Shown: positions 1 through 6,124, numbered from the stretch's first letter. The stretch is 28,534 nt of DNA from Bacillota bacterium (GCA_023390635.1 JAEWCM010000010.1:1-28534), one strand, 5' to 3'. Translations and numbers: made by a program. The notes: generated by a model not told the origin, from the letters alone.

Positions 1-528
1 AAATATGCCAGAATCCCACAGACCGTCATTAAACAAAAAAGAGGCATGGCTATTATGGTAGCCGATAAGGCTATCTATGACAAATCGGCAAGCTCTGCAG
101 CTCTTCTGCAGTTGATCCAAACTCAGGGCGGGCAGGTTTTCAGCGGAAATACGATTGAAGAGCTGGCCGGCAAGCTGGCAGACGCCTATGGTTTGTATGC
201 TTCGGCCTTCATCAGAACTATCAAAGACTACAACTACGCCATTGACAATAAAATCGCCGCTAATTTGGAAGTACCGAGGGCAGCCAATCCAAATAAAATC
301 TCTACTGCGCCTTTCTATGCCGTTGCAGTAACGCCGGCAGTCTATCATACCTTTGGCGGTCTACTAATCAATGAAAAAGCTCAGGTGCTGGACGTGCAAA
401 AGGAGCCCATTCCTAATCTTTATGCCTGCCCGCCGGTAGCGGGGATTTTCCGGGAAGTCTATGGAGGCGGCATTGCTTCTGCAGGAACCTTCGGTTATAT
501 AGCCGGTAAAACAGCGGCCAAATCCTAG
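1..528 (+). CDS. FAD-dependent fumarate-reductase-like flavoprotein, C-terminal fragment
   Basis: The frame is open from base 1 to the TAG at 526-528, so 175 C-terminal residues of a larger protein are present; the N-terminal part, including the FAD-binding Rossmann fold, lies upstream of the window. The segment FYAVAVTPAVYHTFGGLLI, followed by a variable loop and then NLYACPPVAG and GGGIASAGTFGYIAGKTAA, matches the end of the FAD_binding_2 family (fumarate reductase, flavocytochrome c, urocanate reductase, 3-ketosteroid dehydrogenase). The His before FGG corresponds to a conserved substrate-region His of soluble fumarate reductases. The usual GANRLGGN segment with its catalytic Arg reads REVYGGG here, so fumarate is not a safe substrate call. 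A small heme protein gene starts 22 bp downstream, suggesting a shared electron path. Family sure; substrate and location unknown. Confidence 0.85.
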   Translation, partial: KYARIPQTVIKQKRGMAIMVADKAIYDKSASSAALLQLIQTQGGQVFSGNTIEELAGKLADAYGLYASAFIRTIKDYNYAIDNKIAANLEVPRAANPNKISTAPFYAVAVTPAVYHTFGGLLINEKAQVLDVQKEPIPNLYACPPVAGIFREVYGGGIASAGTFGYIAGKTAAKS

Positions 529-532
529 TTTC

Positions 533-543
533 AGAGGAGGAGA
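533..543 (+). promoter_or_regulatory. Ribosome binding site of the LPQTG heme protein
   Basis: A strong purine-rich Shine-Dalgarno (AGAGGAGGAGA) begins 5 nt after the flavoprotein stop and ends 7 nt before the ATG at 551. It fixes this start and supports co-transcription with the flavoprotein gene. Confidence 0.75.
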
Positions 544-550
544 ACATCAA

Positions 551-1114
551 ATGCTTCGTAAAAGAGGTCGTTTATTCTTACTTTCAGCCCTGTTCATGGG
601 ACTCTTGTCGGGAGTTTTTCTTCTTAGCTCCAAAGACGCTGTCGCATATCCCGACTTAAGTCCGGACGGGAAAACGTGCACACCATGCCATGCAGAAGGA
701 GGGCATGGAACACCAACAGAGCCCACGACACCGACGGAACCCACGACACCAACAACCCCAACAACCCCAACGGTACCAGGTGATATACCATCGGAATTAG
801 GGCCGACTCCGGGGGCAACACTACAACCTTCTCCGGAAATTGATCCTGCAATCACTGAATACCTGCAATCGATAAAGCCCGCAGAGCCCTCACAGCCCAC
901 TCAGCCCAGACAGCCCACACAGCCCACACAGCCTACCCAACCTACACAGACGACTCAACCCACTCAGTCTACTCAATCCACCCAGCCTACTAAACTTACA
1001 GTACTACCCCAAACAGGTCTTGAGAGCATTTATGTTAATTATTTAATAGGTGCAGGATTGCTTGTTCCTGGAGCTGCTCTGCTGACTTCTAAGAAAAAGC
1101 AACGTAATAATTAG
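551..1114 (+). CDS. Sortase-anchored (LPQTG) monoheme c-type cytochrome candidate
   Basis: This 187-residue protein has the layout of a Gram-positive wall-anchored protein. Residues 1-32 are a signal peptide: a basic start (MLRKRGR), a hydrophobic core and a likely cleavage after AVA. A CTPCH motif at 43-47 is a single CxxCH covalent heme-attachment site, so c-type heme is expected if the cell has cytochrome c maturation. Residues 54-76 are a Thr/Pro/Glu low-complexity spacer and 114-147 a Gln-Pro-Thr spacer, typical wall-spanning stalks. LPQTG at 152-156 is a sortase signal, followed by a hydrophobic helix (about 161-178) and a KKKQR tail. The gene follows the flavoprotein gene by 22 bp, so the product may carry electrons across the wall to or from that enzyme. 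No heme-iron Met ligand is evident; a His six residues after the motif (H52) might serve. Anchoring and heme binding are inferred from motifs. Confidence 0.85.
   Translation: MLRKRGRLFLLSALFMGLLSGVFLLSSKDAVAYPDLSPDGKTCTPCHAEGGHGTPTEPTTPTEPTTPTTPTTPTVPGDIPSELGPTPGATLQPSPEIDPAITEYLQSIKPAEPSQPTQPRQPTQPTQPTQPTQTTQPTQSTQSTQPTKLTVLPQTGLESIYVNYLIGAGLLVPGAALLTSKKKQRNN
710..772 (+). repeat. Thr-Pro/Glu coding repeat
   Basis: A short degenerate in-frame repeat encodes PTEPTT and TTP units just after the heme motif. It is built from imperfect copies of an ACCCCAACA-like unit and probably forms an extended wall spacer. Confidence 0.7.
890..991 (+). repeat. Gln-Pro-Thr coding repeat
   Basis: About eleven imperfect 9-base units (CAGCCCACA-like) encode QPT or QST/QTT triplets between the middle region and the sortase motif. 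The repeat could vary in length between strains by slippage. Confidence 0.8.
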
Positions 1115-1154
1115 ATAATAGCCATTAACCTCCTTTCTAAATTTATATTATAAA

Positions 1155-1192
1155 AATGACCGGCCATGAAACACATCACTTGGCCGGTCATT
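1155..1192. terminator. Bidirectional intrinsic terminator between convergent genes
   Basis: A perfect 12-bp inverted repeat, AATGACCGGCCA (1155-1166) and its complement (1181-1192), flanks a 14-nt loop. It is followed by T-rich sequence on the plus strand and by A/T-rich sequence reading the other way. It sits between the LPQTG gene on the plus strand and the Crp/Fnr gene on the minus strand, where both transcripts need an end. Confidence 0.8.
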
Positions 1193-1229
1193 ATTTGTTG
1201 GTTAAGATGGTATTCCCTTGACCCCGTCC

Positions 1230-1910
1230 CTAAATTAAGCCTTCAGGATAGAGCAGTTGGAAATGGTTCCTCTCAAAACTGATCAAGCCTTCATCCCGCA
1301 TACGGCCAAGTTCCCGTGACATGGCGCTGCGGTCTACTGCCAGGTAATCTGCCAGGCCTTCCCGGTTTAAAGGAATGGAGAAAGACGTATTTCTCTGAAG
1401 ACTATACTGATCCAGCAGATAGGAAGACAATTTTTCCCGCATGCTTTTTAAGGAGAGATAGTCAAGTTTTTTATTTAAGAAAAGATTTTTGTGGGCCATA
1501 AGTTTCAGCATGTTTTGAATCAATAAGGAGTGAAAGCCACAGGAACTGGTACAACTGGTGACGACCCGGCTGTAATCAGTAAAACAGATTGCCGTCCTGC
1601 TTCCGGCTAAAACGGAAGTAGGACTTTTTTTGATCCCGGCGCAAGCCATGGCTTCGCCGAAGATGTCGGTTTGGCCGAGGCTGCTGATAAGAGTGCGCCT
1701 GCCCATAATATCTTCTTTGACAATCTCAACCTGGCCGGAGATGACAATACCGATACTGTTTACTTCGTCGCCGGCAGAAAGGATATAATCTCCCTTTTGG
1801 AAAATCTTAATTTTAGATCCCAGACAATCGAGCATTGGCCCTAATTCTTGTTCGGTAATACTGTCAAAGAGTTTGACTTGTTTTAAAATTTCTAAATAAC
1901 TTTTTTCCAT
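1230..1910 (-). CDS. Crp/Fnr-family transcription regulator, HcpR-like by context
   Basis: This 226-residue protein has the Crp/Fnr plan. An N-terminal cyclic-nucleotide-binding-type beta-roll spans about residues 10-125, with the recognisable GxVEIVKED and IFGEAMACAG segments. A dimer helix follows at about 128-165, then a C-terminal winged helix at about 170-222 with LNREGLADYLAVDRSAMSRE as helix-turn-helix. The cAMP-binding PRSA signature is absent and there is no N-terminal FNR-type Cys cluster, although Cys 90, 109, 120 and 124 are present. It is divergent from a ferredoxin-hcp pair, the typical place for HcpR, which controls hcp in anaerobes in response to nitrosative stress; the HcpR name rests on that context. 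The start at 1908-1910 is preceded by a modest Shine-Dalgarno (GAGGA, 1917-1921). Confidence 0.88.
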   Translation of the reverse strand: MEKSYLEILKQVKLFDSITEQELGPMLDCLGSKIKIFQKGDYILSAGDEVNSIGIVISGQVEIVKEDIMGRRTLISSLGQTDIFGEAMACAGIKKSPTSVLAGSRTAICFTDYSRVVTSCTSSCGFHSLLIQNMLKLMAHKNLFLNKKLDYLSLKSMREKLSSYLLDQYSLQRNTSFSIPLNREGLADYLAVDRSAMSRELGRMRDEGLISFERNHFQLLYPEGLI

Positions 1911-1926
1911 AAAAATTCCTCAAATA

Positions 1927-1932
1927 ATTATA
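1927..1932 (-). promoter_or_regulatory. Putative -10 box of the Crp/Fnr regulator gene
   Basis: On the minus strand this reads TATAAT, an exact sigma-A -10 box, 16 nt upstream of the regulator start codon. No good -35 hexamer exists at 16-18 bp. The space immediately upstream is filled by the 1935-1950 dyad, so a protein bound there would be expected to block this promoter. Confidence 0.5.
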
Positions 1933-1934
1933 TT

Positions 1935-1950
1935 TGTTGCTCCAGCAACA
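1935..1950. promoter_or_regulatory. Perfect dyad, likely operator of the Crp/Fnr (HcpR-like) regulator
   Basis: The sequence TGTTGCTCCAGCAACA is a 7-2-7 inverted repeat of the size and symmetry bound by Crp/Fnr dimers. It lies in the divergent region between the regulator and ferredoxin-hcp. Its centre (1942.5) is about 41 nt upstream of the start expected from the plus-strand -10 box TATACT at 1972-1977, the class II activator position. It also abuts the regulator's own -10 box. Activation of one promoter and repression of the other is an inference from spacing. Confidence 0.6.
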
Positions 1951-1971
1951 GAATAGTTATTTTAAATTTAC

Positions 1972-1977
1972 TATACT
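1972..1977 (+). promoter_or_regulatory. Putative -10 box for the ferredoxin-hcp transcript
   Basis: TATACT matches the sigma-A -10 box in five of six positions, with no recognisable -35 box, as expected for an activator-dependent promoter. It would give a leader of about 113 nt. That leader contains two further small dyads: ACAGG/CCTGT at 2017-2030 and TTTAAAT/ATTTAAA at 2058-2075. A promoter nearer the gene cannot be excluded. Confidence 0.45.
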
Positions 1978-2057
1978 TAGATCATCAAATCAAGGTTGCT
2001 CACTTAAGAGGCTAAAACAGGAGTGCCTGTCAACTTAAAAATAAAATCCAGTGCAGG

Positions 2058-2075
2058 TTTAAATAATGATTTAAA
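2058..2075. promoter_or_regulatory. AT-rich dyad just upstream of the ferredoxin gene
   Basis: TTTAAAT-AATG-ATTTAAA is a perfect 7-4-7 inverted repeat located 7 nt before the Shine-Dalgarno at 2082-2089. It could be an operator or an mRNA hairpin controlling translation. Being AT-only in its arms, it could also be chance in AT-rich intergenic DNA. Confidence 0.3.
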
Positions 2076-2096
2076 TTTATTAAGGAGGAAAACAGA

Positions 2097-2834
2097 ATGC
2101 TTAGACAGATCATAAAAATTGACGAAGAGAGATGCAATGGCTGCGGGTTATGTGTGACTGCCTGTCACGAAGGAGCTATTAAACTCGTGGATGGGAAAGC
2201 CAGACTGATCAGAGATGACTATTGTGACGGTTTAGGAGATTGTTTGCCAGGCTGTCCCGTGGGTGCGATCACTTTTGAGCAGAGGGAGGCAGCAGAGTAT
2301 AACGCTGAGGAGGTTAAGAAGAATATGGAACAAAAGCGTCAGGAGCTAAACGCTCATCATGGGTCGAATGGTTCATCCTGTGGTTGTCCCGGAACCCAGG
2401 CTAAGACTATTGCCCGGAGGGTAACGGAAGAAAAACCTGTGATTCAGGAGCAGTCTCAGAACGTGGCATCACAGCTCAATAGCTGGCCGATTCAGATTAA
2501 GCTGGTACCTGTCCAGGCCCCCTATTTTGACGGTGCTCATCTGCTAATTGCCGCCGATTGCACTGCTTATGCTTATGGCAATTTTCATCAGGATCTGATG
2601 AAGAATAAAATCACGTTAATTGGCTGTCCTAAACTGGATGAAGGAGACTATTCCGAGAAGCTGGCAGCGATTATAAAGAATAACAATCTAAAAAGTGTCA
2701 CAGTTGTGCGCATGGAAGTTCCTTGTTGTGCCGGCTTGGCCAATGCTGCTGTCGAAGCCTTGAAGGCCAGTGGCAAAATGTTGCCTTGGAGAATTGTGAC
2801 AATCAGTATCGATGGTCAAATTCTTGAAGATTAA
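2097..2834 (+). CDS. Hcp-associated iron-sulfur protein with ferredoxin domain
   Basis: This 245-residue protein starts with a ferredoxin fold. The first motif is C13-x2-C16-x2-C19-x3-C23. The second is C43-x5-C49-x3-C53 (CDGLGDC), where Leu46 stands where the second Cys of a normal 4Fe-4S motif would be. It may therefore hold one standard and one altered cluster. A Glu/Lys-rich linker contains a CGC motif (C95, C97). A separate C-terminal domain of about 115 residues has further Cys at 155, 177, 210 and 211. It precedes hcp by 36 bp and is the probable electron donor to Hcp, as proposed for the FrdX ferredoxins of HcpR regulons. The ATG has a strong AAGGAGGA at 2082-2089. Domain call is firm; partner role is inferred from context. 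Confidence 0.85.
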   Translation: MLRQIIKIDEERCNGCGLCVTACHEGAIKLVDGKARLIRDDYCDGLGDCLPGCPVGAITFEQREAAEYNAEEVKKNMEQKRQELNAHHGSNGSSCGCPGTQAKTIARRVTEEKPVIQEQSQNVASQLNSWPIQIKLVPVQAPYFDGAHLLIAADCTAYAYGNFHQDLMKNKITLIGCPKLDEGDYSEKLAAIIKNNNLKSVTVVRMEVPCCAGLANAAVEALKASGKMLPWRIVTISIDGQILED

Positions 2835-2870
2835 TTCTTAAATGCATAATAGAAAGAGGAGGATTTAAAA

Positions 2871-4421
2871 ATGTCCAATATGTTTTGTTTTCAGTGTGAA
2901 CAGACAGCAGGAGGTCGGGCTTGTACCAGTGCGGGAGTATGCGGAAAGAACGCTGATACTGCCAATTACCAGGATGAATTGACCGGTGCATTGGTTGGAC
3001 TGGTGCAAAAGGCAGAAGAAAACGGCGGTCCAAGGGAAGAGGTTACCCAGCTGATCATTGAAGGCTTGTTTACGGCTGTGACCAATGTTAACTTTGACAA
3101 TGAAGTTCTGGTGGAAAGAATTAAGCATACTTTGAAAGTTTACGGACAAGAGTATAAACCTTTTGATATGAATACTTTATGGCAGGGCGATGAAGATGTC
3201 CGCTCTCTGAAATCCCTTATTCTGTTTGGTATCAGAGGCATGGCAGCTTACGCCTACCACGCTCAGGTGCTGGGATACAGAGAGGAAGAAGTGGAACATT
3301 TCTTCTACAAGGCATTGAAAGCCATTGGCAATGACTTGTCTGCCGAAGAGCTTTTGAATCTCGTGATGGAGTTAGGGCAAGTCAACCTTAAATGTATGGC
3401 TTTGCTGGACCAAGCCAACACTACCACCTATGGCACTCCTGTTCCTACCAAGGTGCCGACAACGATTGAAAAAGGACCGTTCATTGTCATTACAGGCCAT
3501 GATCTTTATGATCTTCATTGCCTGCTGGAGCAGACCAAGGATAAAGGAATCAATATTTATACCCATAGCGAAATGTTACCGGCTCATGCCTATCCTGAAT
3601 TGAAAAAATATCCTCATCTTAAGGGGAATTTCGGAACAGCATGGCAAAATCAGCAAAAAGAGTTTGCCAGTATTCCCGCTCCCATTCTGTTTACCACTAA
3701 TTGCATAATGCCGGTAAAAGAAAGTTATGCGGATAGAGTATTTACTACTGAGTTAGTCGCTTATCCGGGTATGGTTCATATCGGAGACGATAAAGATTTT
3801 TCTACCGTCATCGCCAAGGCATTAGAATTGGGAGGTTACCCGGAAGATGAGAAGCTGACGGGAATTAACGGCGGCGATATGCTTACGACAGGTTTTGCCA
3901 GAGGAACGGTATTGTCTGTTGCCGATAAGGTGATTGAAGGTGTCAAAACTGGGGACATTAAACACTTCTTTCTAGTAGGCGGCTGTGATGGAGCGAAACC
4001 GGGTAGAAATTATTACACCGAGTTCGTCAAGCAAACGCCGCAAGATTCCATCGTGCTTACCTTGGCTTGCGGAAAGTACCGCTTTAACGACCTGGATCTG
4101 GGAGACATTGGCGGGCTGCCCCGCATTATGGATATGGGGCAATGCAATGATGCTTATTCGGCGATCCAGGTGGCCCTGGCTCTGTCCAATGCCTTTGAGT
4201 GCAGTGTAAATGAACTTCCTTTGACACTGGTGCTTTCTTGGTATGAGCAAAAGGCGGTATGCATCCTGCTCACCCTCCTTTCTCTGGGAATCAAGAATAT
4301 TTATCTCGGGCCATCTCTCCCGGCCTTTGTTTCTCCAAATGTTCTTAATGTACTGGTGGAACAATTCGGGCTGACACCTATCTCCACTCCGGAAGAAGAT
4401 CTGAAAAAGATTTTAGGCTAA
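2871..4421 (+). CDS. hcp: Hybrid cluster protein (hydroxylamine / nitric oxide reductase)
   Basis: This 516-residue Hcp carries a complete set of cluster ligands. The N-terminal 4Fe-4S cluster is set by C6, C9, C18 and C24, the spacing of the Desulfovibrio class rather than the enterobacterial one. The hybrid 4Fe-2O-2S cluster is set by H210, E234, C278, C372, C400, C425 and E459, in VITGHDLYD, THSEM, TTNCIMP, GGCDGAKPGR, LACGKYRF, MGQCNDAYS and SWYEQKA. The order and spacing follow D. vulgaris Hcp, with about 35 fewer residues before the His. Hcp reduces hydroxylamine in vitro and NO at high affinity in E. coli, and is part of cytoplasmic nitrosative stress defence. It probably shares a transcript with the ferredoxin gene; its Shine-Dalgarno (AGAGGAGGA) lies just before the ATG. 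All key residues are intact. Confidence 0.97.
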   Translation: MSNMFCFQCEQTAGGRACTSAGVCGKNADTANYQDELTGALVGLVQKAEENGGPREEVTQLIIEGLFTAVTNVNFDNEVLVERIKHTLKVYGQEYKPFDMNTLWQGDEDVRSLKSLILFGIRGMAAYAYHAQVLGYREEEVEHFFYKALKAIGNDLSAEELLNLVMELGQVNLKCMALLDQANTTTYGTPVPTKVPTTIEKGPFIVITGHDLYDLHCLLEQTKDKGINIYTHSEMLPAHAYPELKKYPHLKGNFGTAWQNQQKEFASIPAPILFTTNCIMPVKESYADRVFTTELVAYPGMVHIGDDKDFSTVIAKALELGGYPEDEKLTGINGGDMLTTGFARGTVLSVADKVIEGVKTGDIKHFFLVGGCDGAKPGRNYYTEFVKQTPQDSIVLTLACGKYRFNDLDLGDIGGLPRIMDMGQCNDAYSAIQVALALSNAFECSVNELPLTLVLSWYEQKAVCILLTLLSLGIKNIYLGPSLPAFVSPNVLNVLVEQFGLTPISTPEEDLKKILG

Positions 4422-4483
4422 GAAACTTTAAACTTTCGAACCCTCAAGATTGAAACTGCCGTAAAAAGAATCTTCACAGGCAA

Positions 4484-4521
4484 GCTAAGCAATGAATGAT
4501 ACTGGTCATTCATTGCTTAGC
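4484..4521 (+). terminator. Hairpin terminator after hcp
   Basis: A perfect 16-bp stem, GCTAAGCAATGAATGA (4484-4499) with its complement at 4506-4521, closes a 6-nt loop 62 nt after the hcp stop. The tract after it (ATTATTCTG) is only moderately T-rich, so termination may be incomplete. It is the obvious end of the ferredoxin-hcp transcript. Confidence 0.7.
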
Positions 4522-4768
4522 ATTATTCTGATAAGATTGTTTTGCGCCAGCTTCAGTTTTTTATCTTTGAGCATTGCGACCCGATTTGCGGGAGATTAAG
4601 AAATTAGCCTGTTAAATAAAAGGAATTGAAAGGGATTTTCCTCAAATCCGAAGAATCTATACTCTAATCAGTAAAGATGAATATTATCTGTCTGATCGAC
4701 ACTAAACAAGTCGAAAAAATATGAAAAGAGCAGAGCATTATGCGGTGGTATGTTTTGCAGCGTTAAAG

Positions 4769-4774
4769 TATAAT
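4769..4774 (+). promoter_or_regulatory. Possible -10 box of the DUF2804 gene
   Basis: An exact TATAAT lies 24 nt before the ATG at 4799, leaving a very short leader. The hexamer 17 nt upstream (TGGTAT) is a poor -35. Support is the -10 box and position only. Confidence 0.35.
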
Positions 4775-4798
4775 TATGTAAACAGGAGAGTGGTGTAA

Positions 4799-5812
4799 AT
4801 GGGGGAACGGGAGATCACCGAACCGGTTCATCTCTGTGATTCAAACGGCAGGCTGCGCCCGGAAAGTATCGGTTGGGCGAGAAGTCCTTTGATACGCTGT
4901 GATCTGAGCCATCATTTTATGCGCAAGAAGCGATGGAATTACTGGTGCATTTCCAATCAGGATTTTCTATTGTCGGCTACCATTTCCGATTTAGACTATG
5001 CCGGAGTGGTATTTCTATATTATTTGGATTTGCGAACGATGGCCTTTTTGGAGAAAACGGTGGTTACTCCCTTAGGTAAAGGCTGCCGGATGTCCGACGA
5101 GGTAAACGAAACGGTGGAATTCAGCAGCAAAGATCTGACAATAGCCTTTTTGAATAACAATGGCACGGTAGATATGCATATTAATTGTGAAGATTTCGGC
5201 GGAAAGAATATGTCTGCTTCCCTCACCATCGAACTTCCGCCGGGGCATGAAACTTTGAACGTGGTGATTCCATGGAGTCAGGAGAGATTCCAGTTTACAT
5301 CCAAACAAAACTGCCTCCCGGCCAGCGGAACTTTTATGGTCGGTGAACAGATTTACGAGTTCGAGCAGGAGCACTCCTTCGCTTGCCTGGATTTTGGCAG
5401 AGGGGTATGGCCCCGTTACATAACCTGGAATTGGGCATCCTTGTCATGCCGGCAGGATGAACATACCTTAGGCCTAAATCTGGGTGCGAAGTGGACGGAC
5501 GGAACCGGGATGACAGAAAATGCTTTGCTGATTGACGGTAATATAGAGAAATTGGGGGAAAATATTATTTTTTCCTATGAAGAAAATAATTTGATGAAGC
5601 CATGGAAGCTTACTTCAGAGGTCACAGACCGGATTAAACTTGATTTCATTCCTCTTTACGAAAGAGTGGCAAAATCTAACTTCGGCCTGATCTCCTCCGA
5701 TGTTCATCAGATGATTGGCCGCTTTACCGGTCAAATCAAATCGGAAAAGGGCCTTACATTTTGGATTTCTCCCAGTCTGGGATGGGCAGAATATCACAAT
5801 GCAAAGTGGTAA
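4799..5812 (+). CDS. DUF2804 family protein, function unknown
   Basis: This 337-residue protein resembles the DUF2804 family over its whole length. The recognisable parts are the N-terminal ITEPVHLCDSNGRLRPES, the KRWNYW segment near residue 44, the aromatic WPRYITWNWAS segment in the second half, LGLNLGAKWTDGTGMTENA with the Asn-rich loop, and a C-terminal GRFTGQI segment. These proteins are predicted to be beta-rich. No signal peptide, membrane helix or catalytic motif can be named. ATG is preceded by AGGAG at 4783-4787. It stands alone between the hcp terminator and the rpoB promoter, so neighbours give no functional clue. The family assignment is from memory of its conserved blocks. Confidence 0.8.
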   Translation: MGEREITEPVHLCDSNGRLRPESIGWARSPLIRCDLSHHFMRKKRWNYWCISNQDFLLSATISDLDYAGVVFLYYLDLRTMAFLEKTVVTPLGKGCRMSDEVNETVEFSSKDLTIAFLNNNGTVDMHINCEDFGGKNMSASLTIELPPGHETLNVVIPWSQERFQFTSKQNCLPASGTFMVGEQIYEFEQEHSFACLDFGRGVWPRYITWNWASLSCRQDEHTLGLNLGAKWTDGTGMTENALLIDGNIEKLGENIIFSYEENNLMKPWKLTSEVTDRIKLDFIPLYERVAKSNFGLISSDVHQMIGRFTGQIKSEKGLTFWISPSLGWAEYHNAKW

Positions 5813-5866
5813 AATAATGTAGAATGAAAATATCTATGTTTTATGCATATTTTTATATATTTCTTA

Positions 5867-5895
5867 TTGACAATAGAAGGAAAGTTTGATATCCT
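5867..5895 (+). promoter_or_regulatory. Promoter of rpoBC
   Basis: An exact TTGACA -35 (5867-5872) is separated by 17 nt from TATCCT (5890-5895), a four-of-six -10. The expected start is near 5902, giving a long leader before rpoB. It is the only good sigma-A-type match in this intergenic region. Confidence 0.65.
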
Positions 5896-5994
5896 TAATA
5901 ATCGTTACTGTAACATAATTCGTGTTAAAAACTCACAATTTATGGCTGCATTCTGGGGTGGATCTGTAAATTAAGAGTAAATGGGGAGATACTT

Positions 5995-6010
5995 ATTTGG
6001 TACGCCAAAT
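5995..6010 (+). other. Small hairpin in the rpoB leader
   Basis: ATTTGG-TACG-CCAAAT is a perfect 6-bp stem with a four-base loop in the untranslated leader. It is weak on its own but may be part of a folded leader together with the 6038-6065 hairpin. Confidence 0.35.
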
Positions 6011-6037
6011 TACTAATTTAAGCTCTCTATATACAAC

Positions 6038-6065
6038 AAGCGAGGTTTTGTGCAAGACCTTGCTT
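6038..6065 (+). promoter_or_regulatory. Attenuator-like hairpin in the rpoB leader
   Basis: AAGCGAGGT (6038-6046) pairs with ACCTTGCTT (6057-6065), nine base pairs with one G-U, over a 10-nt loop, and is followed by a short T stretch. It may modulate transcription into rpoBC. The U-tract is short, so a role is uncertain. Confidence 0.35.
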
Positions 6066-6124
6066 TTGGTGTTTCTGTTCATTATGCCTCTGGGAGAGGA
6101 AAACACGCTTGAGGGGTGAAGCAA

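Larger units (their letters stand above)
4422..4798. other. Gene-free stretch between hcp and the DUF2804 gene
   Basis: This 377-nt stretch holds the hcp hairpin (4484-4521), a short dyad TCGAC/GTCGA near 4697-4715, and a TATAAT -10 box at 4769-4774 lacking a good -35, which may drive the next gene. I see no convincing coding sequence or known RNA in it. Confidence 0.5.
5813..6124. other. Gene-free stretch upstream of rpoB
   Basis: This 312-nt stretch contains a sigma-A-like promoter (5867-5895) and a small dyad GTTAC-T-GTAAC (5904-5914) near the expected start. Two hairpins, at 5995-6010 and 6038-6065, lie in the roughly 220-nt rpoB leader. No rplL or other ribosomal gene is present, and I see no open frame with a ribosome binding site. 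Confidence 0.6.

Noticed and set aside
547..900. Open frame of 117 residues on the minus strand over the LPQTG gene
   Set aside because: It is Val/Gly low complexity read from the opposite strand of the Thr-Pro repeat, has no sensible ribosome site, and conflicts with a well supported gene.
1991..2010. GGTTGCTCAC near the ferredoxin promoter as a second operator
   Set aside because: Only one half resembles the 1935-1950 dyad; the other arm does not match, so it is not supported as a dimer site.
4721..4798. 25-codon frame ending one base before the DUF2804 ATG, possible leader peptide
   Set aside because: No Shine-Dalgarno precedes its ATG, it contains the likely -10 box of the next gene, and there is no regulatory codon run.
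5827..5853. AAAATAT/ATATTTT repeat as a terminator for the DUF2804 gene
   Set aside because: A seven-pair stem of only A and T is too weak and could arise by chance in this AT-rich gap.
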